Positions 7,128-12,168 of a DNA stretch of 24,020 bases are shown here, one piece after another. A program made the position numbers and the translations under genes. The stretch is from IMG/VR virus record IMGVR_UViG_3300032323_000425, positions 1-24,020 of that record; one strand, written 5' to 3'. Numbering within the stretch: position 1 is the first letter of the stretch; every line of letters begins with the position of its first letter. The notes beneath the pieces are model-generated. The model was not told the origin of the DNA. It did not search any database and saw only the letters and a list, made by a program, of their open reading frames with translations. The DNA is from a virus.

Positions 7128-7600
7128 TTTCGTAATTTTTTTTTAAGTTCGCGTTTAGTTAATTTAAGTTCCCTATGTATTGACATATAAGGTATGCCTG
7201 TAACCCTGCTTAGTTCTTTTGCGTTGCAGTTATGCTTGATAGCATAGACCCTTAAAAGTTCTGCTTTGTACCAATGCATCTTAGATAACTCGTCTTCTAC
7301 TTTGTTAAGCAAATCCTCGTCTCTATCGTGTACTATTAACTCAACCTCTAATGGCTTTCTATAAGTCCTATAAAATTGGCTCGTATTACTCTGCATCATG
7401 TTAATCATTGTGCGAACCAGATAGAACTTTAATACGTTTCTTTTTCGCATATCTATTATGCGTTCCTCATCCATTTCGCATAGAACTTTAAATAGTTCAC
7501 TTCTTAAATCTTCTCGCAGGTCTTCCGGCTGCATCTTATCTATTGCTTCCTTTAATTCTCGGCTCTCCCAAAGTTCTAATATGATGCTATTCTTGTTCAT
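7121..7600 (-). CDS. Sigma-70-like factor (probable phage transcription regulator)
   Basis: This is a 159-residue protein. Residues 5-85 are helical and resemble sigma region 2, including EDLRSELFKVLCEMDEERI at about 30-48 and LVRTMINMMQSNTSQFYRTY at 61-80. Residues 104-157 form a region-4-type helix-turn-helix, ELSRVTGIPYMSIHRELKLT (129-148), followed by a basic end. The two-domain size fits ECF-type sigma factors. The likely role is redirecting host RNA polymerase to phage promoters, or an anti-sigma or regulator role if it lacks a working region 2. It overlaps the methyltransferase by 7 bases and the nuclease by 14. The assignment is from pattern only. Confidence 0.6.
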   Translation of the reverse strand: MNKNSIILELWESRELKEAIDKMQPEDLREDLRSELFKVLCEMDEERIIDMRKRNVLKFYLVRTMINMMQSNTSQFYRTYRKPLEVELIVHDRDEDLLNKVEDELSKMHWYKAELLRVYAIKHNCNAKELSRVTGIPYMSIHRELKLTKRELKKKLRKW

Positions 7601-7892
7601 ATTCTTTTAAGGTTAGTTTGCCGTTCTCTTCGGTTGCTATGTAGCAGAAACAATTTGAAGTCTTTGCTAAGTTTAAAAATGCTATTTGATAGCTGCTGAG
7701 TTTATCTCCTATTGCTTTGGTCTCGCAGTATACCGCTACTCCTGTTTGTGTGTGGAAGCCAACAACATCTGGAACTCCTTTAAGTCCTATAAAGGTTCTA
7801 CCTCTAACCGCTAAATTGTTATTGCGCCATACAAAACACCCGTTTTTGTTTAGGGTCTTTATTGCTTCTTTGGTTAATTCGTTTGCGGTCAT
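7587..7892 (-). CDS. VRR-NUC domain nuclease
   Basis: This 101-residue protein is a single PD-(D/E)xK nuclease domain of VRR-NUC type. KGVPDVVGF (38-46) supplies D42, CETKAIGDKLS (56-66) supplies E57 and K59, and the helix SSYQIAFLNLA (66-76) carries the conserved Gln69. The domain is found in phage replication and recombination genes and in structure-specific nucleases such as FAN1. As a stand-alone phage protein it probably resolves or trims branched replication intermediates. It sits within the replication operon between a helicase-loader-like protein and the sigma-like factor. Confidence 0.85.
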   Translation of the reverse strand: MTANELTKEAIKTLNKNGCFVWRNNNLAVRGRTFIGLKGVPDVVGFHTQTGVAVYCETKAIGDKLSSYQIAFLNLAKTSNCFCYIATEENGKLTLKEYEQE

Positions 7893-7906
7893 AATACAAA
7901 ACTATA

Positions 7907-8560
7907 CTAAGAAAATGAAACTTTGCCTAATTTTATTTGCTCCTCAAAAAATAAAGATACCGCTACGGCTCTGGCTTGGTTCTTTAACCATTGTTCAGTC
8001 CATTCATCTCTGTACTGCTTTGCGCTGATTATATCCATTTTATTAGCCTTGTATGTAATGATTTCCATTAGTTTCTTTTTAGCAACTGCCCCGTCTTCTT
8101 TTGACCAAGTCTTAATGCCAGAATTATGCAGCTTTGTAAATACAGATAAAGGGTTAAACAATCTGTCAAAAGTTCTATTTTCTAGAACCTTATACTCCTG
8201 ATAACTGTAATCAATTATCTCTAAATCAGTTAAATGTGGTATTGCTTGTTCTCGTTCCTGTGGTATCATTTTGCGTACTATGTTTGCTTTTTTCTTGTAT
8301 CTATCCATAACCTGACTAAAATAAGCCGGGCTAAAATTTTGGTAATGGTCTATGAAGTCATTAGCTACCATTTGCTTAAACGCTACTTTAACCTCGTTTA
8401 TTGTAAAGCCACCGTATTCAGTCCTTATCCAATCCTCTAAAATTGCTAACTTAACTTCGCCAGGATTGTTAATGCCAACAAGCTGCATTAAATAAATAAG
8501 GTTTTGGTTAAATATGATAGAGTTTAGATTCCGGACTCTCTCCCCCGAAAATGCGGTCAT
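7907..8560 (-). CDS. Probable replication-associated protein; start uncertain
   Basis: The frame is open to an ATG at 8665 (252 residues), but that start would overlap the upstream gene by 158 bases. The ATG at 8560 overlaps only 53 and has AGGAG a few bases before it, so 217 residues is preferred here. Visible features are a helical start ERVRNLNSIIFNQNLIYLMQ and the segment EYGGFTINEVKVAFKQMVAN. A further segment is FSPAYFSQVMDRYKKKA, before a long charged helical C-terminus. The pattern resembles the helper or helicase-loader-type proteins that follow replisome organisers in Bacteroidota phages. No ATP-binding Walker motif is visible, so a DnaC-type ATPase is ruled out. Function is inferred mainly from position. 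Confidence 0.65.
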   Translation of the reverse strand: MTAFSGERVRNLNSIIFNQNLIYLMQLVGINNPGEVKLAILEDWIRTEYGGFTINEVKVAFKQMVANDFIDHYQNFSPAYFSQVMDRYKKKANIVRKMIPQEREQAIPHLTDLEIIDYSYQEYKVLENRTFDRLFNPLSVFTKLHNSGIKTWSKEDGAVAKKKLMEIITYKANKMDIISAKQYRDEWTEQWLKNQARAVAVSLFFEEQIKLGKVSFS

Positions 8561-9233
8561 AATCTCCTGCTCCGTAGGAAGTAGAGTAGATAAAGTTGTA
8601 GTTTTTAAGGTTTTCGAGTTCGTGCTTATCAAGTTTTCGTTGATTATTTGTAGTTCCTTTTGCATATTGTTTAGCGTTTGTTATCCAATTATTTACTGCG
8701 TGTGTCCAACTTTTCATAGGGTTCTTACCTACTCTCCACCCGTTGCTCGTGTAGTAATTTACAAATTTTTCGGCTTCTACCTTTGCCTGTTCTGTTCCTA
8801 TCCGGATTGCCATATATTCGTAAACTTCTTCAAAACTACACTTACTTTTATTAATATTTACATCTTCATTTTCATTTTCATTTTCATCTTCCATAAGGTT
8901 ATGTTTAGCTAAACCTAGTGGTTTTGTATTATTTTTAGGTCTACCACCCTTAGAGCCATTGTTTCTGCGGCTTTCAGTAAATTGAATGCGTTTTTCAATC
9001 TCTTCATTTAGACGTTCATTAAAATAATTTCCTTGTTTGTCTTTTGTAAACTTGCTCAAAACATCAACCGAAACCGAACCTAAACATAACCTAATGGTTT
9101 TGTCTGTAAGTGTTCCTTTTTGGTGTTGTAAACATAAGAGGGTAATAAATTGTCCTCTCTCTTCCATTGTTAAATCAGCTACTCCATTTAGGAAGTCGCT
9201 ACTGTAAAATAGGAATGCAGGGTCTTTTGCCAT
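8508..9233 (-). CDS. Phage replisome organiser-like protein (DUF1376/DnaD-type)
   Basis: This is a 241-residue protein. The N-terminal module (residues 4-40), DPAFLFYSSDFLNGV then EERGQFITLLCLQHQKG, is typical of DUF1376/YdaU-like winged-helix replication proteins. The middle carries SRRNNGSKGGRPK (88-100) and an acidic Asn/Glu linker (115-124) encoded by a CATTTT tandem repeat. The C-terminal part has FVNYYTSNGWRVGKNPMKSW and NNWITNA, the ending of DnaD-type primosome proteins. The likely role is to bind the phage origin and recruit the host helicase. The start codon follows immediately after the U-tract of a hairpin terminator (9241-9277), leaving no room for a normal Shine-Dalgarno site. 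Confidence 0.8.
   Translation of the reverse strand: MAKDPAFLFYSSDFLNGVADLTMEERGQFITLLCLQHQKGTLTDKTIRLCLGSVSVDVLSKFTKDKQGNYFNERLNEEIEKRIQFTESRRNNGSKGGRPKNNTKPLGLAKHNLMEDENENENEDVNINKSKCSFEEVYEYMAIRIGTEQAKVEAEKFVNYYTSNGWRVGKNPMKSWTHAVNNWITNAKQYAKGTTNNQRKLDKHELENLKNYNFIYSTSYGAGDYDRIFGGESPESKLYHI
8867..8887. repeat. Short tandem repeat of CATTTT
   Basis: Three full copies of CATTTT plus a partial fourth (CAT) occur in-frame within the replisome-organiser gene. They encode the Asn-Glu alternation of its acidic linker. Slippage here would change linker length by two residues per unit without a frameshift. Confidence 0.85.
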
Positions 9234-9240
9234 AATAAAA

Positions 9241-9277
9241 TAAAAAAGCCCCCAATAGAGTCCAGCTATCAGGGGCT
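9241..9277 (-). terminator. Hairpin terminator abutting the replisome-organiser start codon
   Basis: On the minus strand AGCCCCTGATAG pairs with CTATTGGGGGCT, giving 12 continuous pairs including two G-U wobbles. The 7-base loop is CTGGACT, and the stem is followed by TTTTTATTTT. Stem arms are 9277-9266 and 9258-9247. This is a textbook intrinsic terminator in structure, located after the DnaA-like gene (stop at 9351). The next start codon (9233) begins 7 bases after the end of the U-tract region. Its loop is fully complementary to the loop of the hairpin at 9294-9325. Confidence 0.8.
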
Positions 9278-9325
9278 ATTATTTAACCACTAAACACATT
9301 ATCGGCTGGACTTTCGCTAATGTGT
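9247..9325 (-). ncRNA. Candidate structured RNA: two hairpins with complementary loops
   Basis: The upstream hairpin on the minus strand pairs ACACATTA (9325-9318) with TAATGTGT (9301-9294). Two further C-G pairs follow a G-A mismatch, leaving a 10-base loop AAAGTCCAGC. The downstream hairpin is the terminator at 9247-9277 with loop CTGGACT. AGTCCAG of the first loop and CTGGACT of the second are exact 7-base complements (8 if the closing G is included). This would permit a kissing-loop contact across a 16-base linker. Such an RNA could act as an attenuator for the downstream replication genes, a processed 3' end, or part of a replication origin. The pairing is seen directly; function is inference. 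Confidence 0.55.
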
Positions 9326-9350
9326 CTTTTATTTATGCTGCGAATATACA

Positions 9351-9779
9351 CTAAATTTCTTTAAGTTCTAATTTTAAGCAAAGTTTTTTTAGCTTTGTTT
9401 TAAACCAATCCTCAGTTTCAATTAGGTTATTCGCTTGTTTTATGTTATGGATAGCAGTCGTGTGGTCGCTTGTTCCTGTGTACTGGCTTATCTCTTTAAG
9501 GCTCAACTTAGTGTACCTTCTAAGTAAATAAGCAGCAGCCTTGCGACCGAACGTTGTTTTTAAGCTTCTATCCTTAATTAATACATCGCACTCAAATTCT
9601 TCGTCTACCAATTTGACAATAGTTCTTGCACCAATGTCTAAACCCAAAGGCTCGTTATCTTCTATGCCTAACAACCCAAGCTGCTGCATCATTTCATGAA
9701 GCTGCAAGTGTGTGTTGCGTTGCGCATAATAAAGCTCCTTTAACTGTCTTATTGATATATCTCTTTTTCTAGTTAGCAT
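9351..9779 (-). CDS. DnaA domain IV-like DNA-binding protein
   Basis: This is a 142-residue protein. The C-terminal 80 residues match the DnaA DNA-binding domain: GRKAAAYLLRRYTKLSLKEI (78-97), followed by the signature TGTSDHTTAIHNIKQANNLI (101-120) with D105-H-T-T. There is no AAA+ ATPase domain; residues 1-50 are a separate helical region (LKELYYAQRNTHLQLHEMMQ at 13-32). It could bind DnaA-box-like sites at a phage origin, compete with host DnaA, or act as a regulator. It lies in the early operon between an SSB-tailed protein and the two-hairpin RNA element. Confidence 0.85.
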   Translation of the reverse strand: MLTRKRDISIRQLKELYYAQRNTHLQLHEMMQQLGLLGIEDNEPLGLDIGARTIVKLVDEEFECDVLIKDRSLKTTFGRKAAAYLLRRYTKLSLKEISQYTGTSDHTTAIHNIKQANNLIETEDWFKTKLKKLCLKLELKEI

Positions 9780-9781
9780 AA

Positions 9782-10000
9782 TTAAAACGGCAGTCCTTCC
9801 GTATCATCTTTTGGTTTTGAATAGGTTTTGTTTTCAGGGTTAAAATCATTAATGTAAATTTTATAGTCCGGCTGCTTATCTTCTGTCTTGTAAGCGTTTT
9901 TCCACATTGAGTATTTAACATCGTTGATTGTAAAATTAATTACTTCTCCTTTGGCGGTTGTATTTTTCCACGCGCCAGTACTCCATTTTTTGTCTGTCAT
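9782..10000 (-). CDS. Small protein with SSB-like acidic tail
   Basis: This is a 72-residue protein. Its strand-rich body is KGEVINFTINDVKYSMWKNA (18-37) and PDYKIYIND (44-52). It ends DDTEGLPF. This resembles the DDDIPF tip of bacterial single-strand binding proteins, which docks replication partners. The body is too short for a full OB fold of the usual about 110 residues. I therefore suggest a compact ssDNA-binding protein or a mimic of the SSB tail. The neighbours, an ERF annealing protein and replication factors, agree with this. Confidence 0.55.
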   Translation of the reverse strand: MTDKKWSTGAWKNTTAKGEVINFTINDVKYSMWKNAYKTEDKQPDYKIYINDFNPENKTYSKPKDDTEGLPF

Positions 10001-10011
10001 TTTATTTGTTT

Positions 10012-10215
10012 TTAAAGTTTTTCAATTTCTTCTATAACCTCTGTTAAAAAAGGGTCTTCCATAAATCTGCCATAAGCCTCCGAGCAAGAGTAAGCATAAG
10101 AAGATTTTATTGTTTTTTCTACTTCTGCTATCGCTAATTCTTTTGCTTCACTTAAACAATCAGTTTTAAGCATATACTTATTTAGCAAATCTACTGCTTT
10201 TTCTTCTGGTGTCAT
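10012..10215 (-). CDS. Small helical protein of unknown function
   Basis: This 67-residue protein begins MTPEEKAVDLLNKYM and ends ZZ-free, helical and acidic, in LTEVIEEIEKL. The layout TPEEKA-LLNKY with a central AKELAIAEVEKTI and a final EIEKL recurs in small Bacteroidota phage proteins that I recall without known function. It overlaps the upstream gene by 4 bases (ATGA-type coupling). No motifs for catalysis or binding are visible. Confidence 0.7.
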   Translation of the reverse strand: MTPEEKAVDLLNKYMLKTDCLSEAKELAIAEVEKTIKSSYAYSCSEAYGRFMEDPFLTEVIEEIEKL

Positions 10216-10421
10216 TTGATTTTGATTGAATATTGAGCTACTAATTTACTTTGTTTTTTCGTACCAACGTTTATTAATTCCGTCTGTACTTTGTAGCCTT
10301 TGCGTTTTAATTCAAATACTACTGCTGCTAATCTCAGGCTATTATATTTGGTTAGAGCCTGAATTGGTGTCAAGGTCTTGCCCGTAAGCAAGTGATTCAA
10401 GATTTGTTGTTTCTGTGTCAT
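10212..10421 (-). CDS. Small winged-helix/HTH DNA-binding protein
   Basis: This is a 69-residue protein. KQQILNHLLTGKTLTPIQAL (4-23) and SLRLAAVVFELKRKGYKVQT (28-47), then a beta-wing-like end SKLVAQYSIKIK, form a winged helix of a type common in phage early regions. The domain begins at the first residues, so the ATG at 10421 is kept. This is despite an 80-base overlap with the previous gene in another frame. It is probably a DNA-binding regulator or replication accessory, and it is one candidate to recognise the repeated element at 148-169 and 12003-12024. Confidence 0.65.
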   Translation of the reverse strand: MTQKQQILNHLLTGKTLTPIQALTKYNSLRLAAVVFELKRKGYKVQTELINVGTKKQSKLVAQYSIKIK

Positions 10422-10578
10422 TGTTATTGATTGGGTTAAAAAATACAGGTTTGTCTAATTTGTTTTCATACTTTTTAATAAAGGCTAATAAGTCCTCGTA
10501 TGCCTCTTCGTTATACCAAGCATAGTGGTAAACTTCTGCCAGAAGCATCTGCCTTTCAAATGGTAATAGTTCCCTCAT
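10342..10578 (-). CDS. Small unknown protein overlapping the next gene
   Basis: This is a 78-residue protein. The first 45 residues, including PFERQMLLAEVYHYAWYNEE, look structured and helical. The last about 27 residues are Asn/Thr/Asp-rich and coincide with the 80-base overlap with the winged-helix gene, so the tail is probably shaped by the other frame. The start codon overlaps the upstream stop in a TAATG arrangement. No function is recognised. Confidence 0.6.
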   Translation of the reverse strand: MRELLPFERQMLLAEVYHYAWYNEEAYEDLLAFIKKYENKLDKPVFFNPINNNDTETTNLESLAYGQDLDTNSGSNQI

Positions 10579-10802
10579 TAGCTTTCGTTTTGGTTATAGG
10601 TTTGGTTGTAGTATTGCTCTGCGTATTCTTGTTTTTTAAAATCTACAACAATATGGTCAAAGCCATCTATATGCGCTTGTATTATCTGCTCTTTTTCTAC
10701 ATCTAATTGATTTTCGCACATATCTATTACTTCAATAGGTATATTTAATTGAAATTGCAATTCTTTTAAAGTACAAATTAATTCTTGTATTGCGGTTTTC
10801 AT
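10578..10802 (-). CDS. Small unknown protein ending in EQYYNQTY-type motif
   Basis: This is a 74-residue protein. Its helical start is LICTLKELQFQLNIPIEVID. A central EKEQIIQAHIDGFDH (36-50) and the ending AEQYYNQTYNQNES follow. The EKEQI-A-G together with EQYYN(Q/E)T(Y/F) is a combination I recall from many small Bacteroidota phage proteins of unknown role. It lies one base after the ERF gene stop and is translationally coupled to the next gene. Confidence 0.7.
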   Translation of the reverse strand: MKTAIQELICTLKELQFQLNIPIEVIDMCENQLDVEKEQIIQAHIDGFDHIVVDFKKQEYAEQYYNQTYNQNES

Positions 10803-10803
10803 A

Positions 10804-11337
10804 TTAGCTTTTCTTTATTGTTTCTTTAATCTTGTTAAATTCGTCTAAACTCTTGATGGCATTGATTTTGAGCGCAGCCTTTATCTTTTGGTCTTCGGTA
10901 AACTTAGTCTTGTCTAACTGCTCAATCAAGAATGCTTTTTGCCCTTCGCTTACTTCGTCTTTATGCTCATTAGTAGCATCTGCATCTTTGGTATCGTCTA
11001 TGGCAAAAAGTCCGTTAAGCGCATATTTTCTGGCATAGCTACTAGCTGCACCTGTAATCTGCGAAGCGTCCATTCCCTTTTTATTTTCCTCTTCACGAGC
11101 AAGACCCGTGCAGGTAATATTGTCATCTCCGTTAGATAGACAAGCCGTAGCCTTTACATATACCCTGCCGCCTACTTCTATAACCTCATCGCTTAACATT
11201 AAAGCGTAGCCGTATTTATGGCAGATAGGTTTTGCAGCTTCGATAATATCTTCTGCACTTCGGTACTTGTATTTAGCAAAAGCGTTGAATTGGTTTTTAG
11301 GTGCTTTAAGCTCCTGTTGGATTTTAATTAGGCTCAT
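10804..11337 (-). CDS. erf: ERF-family single-strand annealing protein
   Basis: This is a 177-residue recombinase. The conserved ERF start is KNQFNAFAKYKYRSAEDIIE (14-33), a beta-strand-rich core follows (DEVIEVGGRVYVKATACLS), and the family hallmark GMDASQITGAASSYARKYAL lies at 88-107, then NGLFAIDD. It anneals complementary single strands during phage recombination and concatemer formation. The C-terminal about 50 residues are a charged helical tail of the sort that contacts partner proteins. Length is within the family range. It sits in the early operon with an SSB-tailed protein and a nuclease. I see no dedicated 5'-3' exonuclease nearby. Confidence 0.9.
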   Translation of the reverse strand: MSLIKIQQELKAPKNQFNAFAKYKYRSAEDIIEAAKPICHKYGYALMLSDEVIEVGGRVYVKATACLSNGDDNITCTGLAREEENKKGMDASQITGAASSYARKYALNGLFAIDDTKDADATNEHKDEVSEGQKAFLIEQLDKTKFTEDQKIKAALKINAIKSLDEFNKIKETIKKS

Positions 11338-11338
11338 A

Positions 11339-11557
11339 TTAGTTGTTTAAAATTAAGGTAATGTTTACGTTATTTTTATTACATTCGAACCAATTATTCT
11401 TTTTGTTAAAATTTAATTCATATCCTAATTGATTTAAATGCTCCATTAAAGAAGCAGTTGCATATCCTTGTAATTTTATCTCGTAAAAAAGTGTTACACA
11501 ATAAAACTTGTCTAGGTCTAAACCTAAGTTTAATAAATCTTCTATTTGTTTTTTCAT
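11339..11557 (-). CDS. Small unknown protein
   Basis: This is a 72-residue protein. It has an acidic helical start (MKKQIEDLLNLGLDLDKFYC), the central segment TLFYEIKLQGYATASLMEHL, and an Asn-rich end (NVNITLILNN) with predicted beta strands. It lies one base upstream of the ERF gene and two bases after the gene before it, so it is certainly part of the early operon. No motif or family is recognised. Confidence 0.65.
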   Translation of the reverse strand: MKKQIEDLLNLGLDLDKFYCVTLFYEIKLQGYATASLMEHLNQLGYELNFNKKNNWFECNKNNVNITLILNN

Positions 11558-11559
11558 TG

Positions 11560-11745
11560 TTATTGGATTGTATAATGTTCTAAAATTTCGATGATAGGCT
11601 CTTGTCTTTTTTTAAGGCTCACAAAGTATTCATAAGCCTGTGAGTATTCTAAGTACATACTAGAACTATCATACTTGTTATCTACTAAGGTGTAGTAAAA
11701 TATTGTGCCGTCTGGCTTGGTTTCTTTTACAAAATCAATTTTCAT
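11560..11745 (-). CDS. Small unknown protein, second gene of early operon
   Basis: This is a 61-residue mixed alpha/beta protein: MKIDFVKETKPDGTIFYYTL then a Tyr-rich region (MYLEYSQAYEYFVSLKKRQE). The pattern of a short beta hairpin followed by a helix is visible. It overlaps the first operon gene by 11 bases. No family is recognised; early-operon first genes of phages often target host functions, but nothing here shows it. Confidence 0.65.
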   Translation of the reverse strand: MKIDFVKETKPDGTIFYYTLVDNKYDSSSMYLEYSQAYEYFVSLKKRQEPIIEILEHYTIQ

Positions 11746-11932
11746 AATCTTGTATTTTTAAAAATGATTGATAGTCTAGCCAACGTTCAAAGGTGTAATC
11801 GTCATCTTCGTAATCGTAATTTTCGGGCATTAATTTCGGGTCATACGGGTTTTGTGTACTGCTCCCGTCTTGCAGTAAGATGTTCCCAAATCTCTCGAAT
11901 TGGAACTTCTGGTAGTTGGTTAAATGTGTCAT
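11735..11932 (-). CDS. Acidic small protein, first gene of the early operon
   Basis: This is a 65-residue protein. It is strongly acidic in the middle and C-terminus, with ENYDYEDDDYTFERWLDYQS at 37-56. It is the first gene after the 235-base control region, with a promoter at 11949-11986. The A-rich leader contains CAAAACACAAA directly before its ATG, as at the leftmost gene. High acidity is common in phage DNA mimics and early host-takeover proteins, but there is no specific motif, so that is only a possibility. Confidence 0.65.
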   Translation of the reverse strand: MTHLTNYQKFQFERFGNILLQDGSSTQNPYDPKLMPENYDYEDDDYTFERWLDYQSFLKIQDYEN

Positions 11933-11948
11933 TTGTGTTTTGTTTGCA

Positions 11949-11986
11949 CAAATCTACTACAATTAACAATACAAAGTGCAAAAGTA
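11949..11986 (-). promoter_or_regulatory. Early-operon promoter(s)
   Basis: Two overlapping Bacteroidota-type -7 boxes are visible on the minus strand: TACTTTTG (11986-11979) and TAGATTTG (11956-11949). The TTTG of the first stands 22 bases upstream of the second. The pair TTTG-N22-TAGATTTG therefore forms a complete promoter whose -7 box ends 16 bases before the start codon at 11932. The first box could be a promoter in its own right, with a TTG 25 bases upstream, outside the usual range. The operator-like element at 12003-12024 lies just upstream. Confidence 0.5.
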
Positions 11987-12002
11987 TTAAAATATTTTAG
12001 AA

Positions 12003-12024
12003 TTATTTTTGCAACAAGGTTGCA
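12003..12024 (-). promoter_or_regulatory. Operator-like element, copy 2 of 2
   Basis: Minus strand TGCAAC-CTT-GTTGCA-AAAATAA contains a perfect 6-base inverted repeat with a 3-base spacer and an AT tail. The copy at 148-169 has the same orientation and the same tail. Centre-to-(-7 box) distances are about 68 bases here and 57 at the other copy, close to one helical turn apart. This is consistent with a regulator bound on the same DNA face at both promoters. Confidence 0.5.
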
Positions 12025-12050
12025 GATAATGGGTCTTATATAGGATAAAA

Positions 12051-12100
12051 GCACATCAAATTGTGCATTTTATGACACATTATGTACAATAGAACGTACA
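12051..12100. repeat. Cluster of short inverted repeats in the control region
   Basis: Two perfect 5-base dyads are seen in this gene-free stretch: GCACA-N6-TGTGC at 12051-12066 and TGTAC-N8-GTACA at 12083-12100. A short ACAT-T-ATGT palindrome lies between them. They lie upstream of the early promoter and could be further operator sites or part of an origin. The rest of 11933-12167 holds only the promoter, the operator-like element and the hairpin at 12145-12168; I see no gene in it. Confidence 0.4.
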
Positions 12101-12140
12101 AAAGTAAAGCTAAAACTTGACAAAGTCGGAAGTAAAATGC

Positions 12141-12168
12141 AGCCAAAAGTAGTAAAAATACTACCTTT
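12141..12168 (-). terminator. Weak hairpin terminator after the GNAT gene
   Basis: On the minus strand GTAGTA-TTTT-TACTAC is a perfect 6-pair hairpin (12164-12149) followed by TTTT. An A-run on the other side could extend the stem past a bulged G. It starts 3 bases after the last sense codon region of the acetyltransferase gene (stop at 12168-12170). The stem is short and AT-rich, so termination would be inefficient. Confidence 0.4.

Noticed and set aside
8867-8887. CATTTT tandem units as a CRISPR-like or iteron array
   Set aside because: They are 6-base units with no spacers, inside a coding sequence, explaining an Asn-Glu linker.
148-12024. The two TGCAAC-N3-GTTRCA copies as ends of a mobile element or as att sites
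   Set aside because: The enclosed 11.9 kb holds replication, modification and terminase genes of one continuous operon, with no transposase or integrase, and the copies sit at promoter positions.
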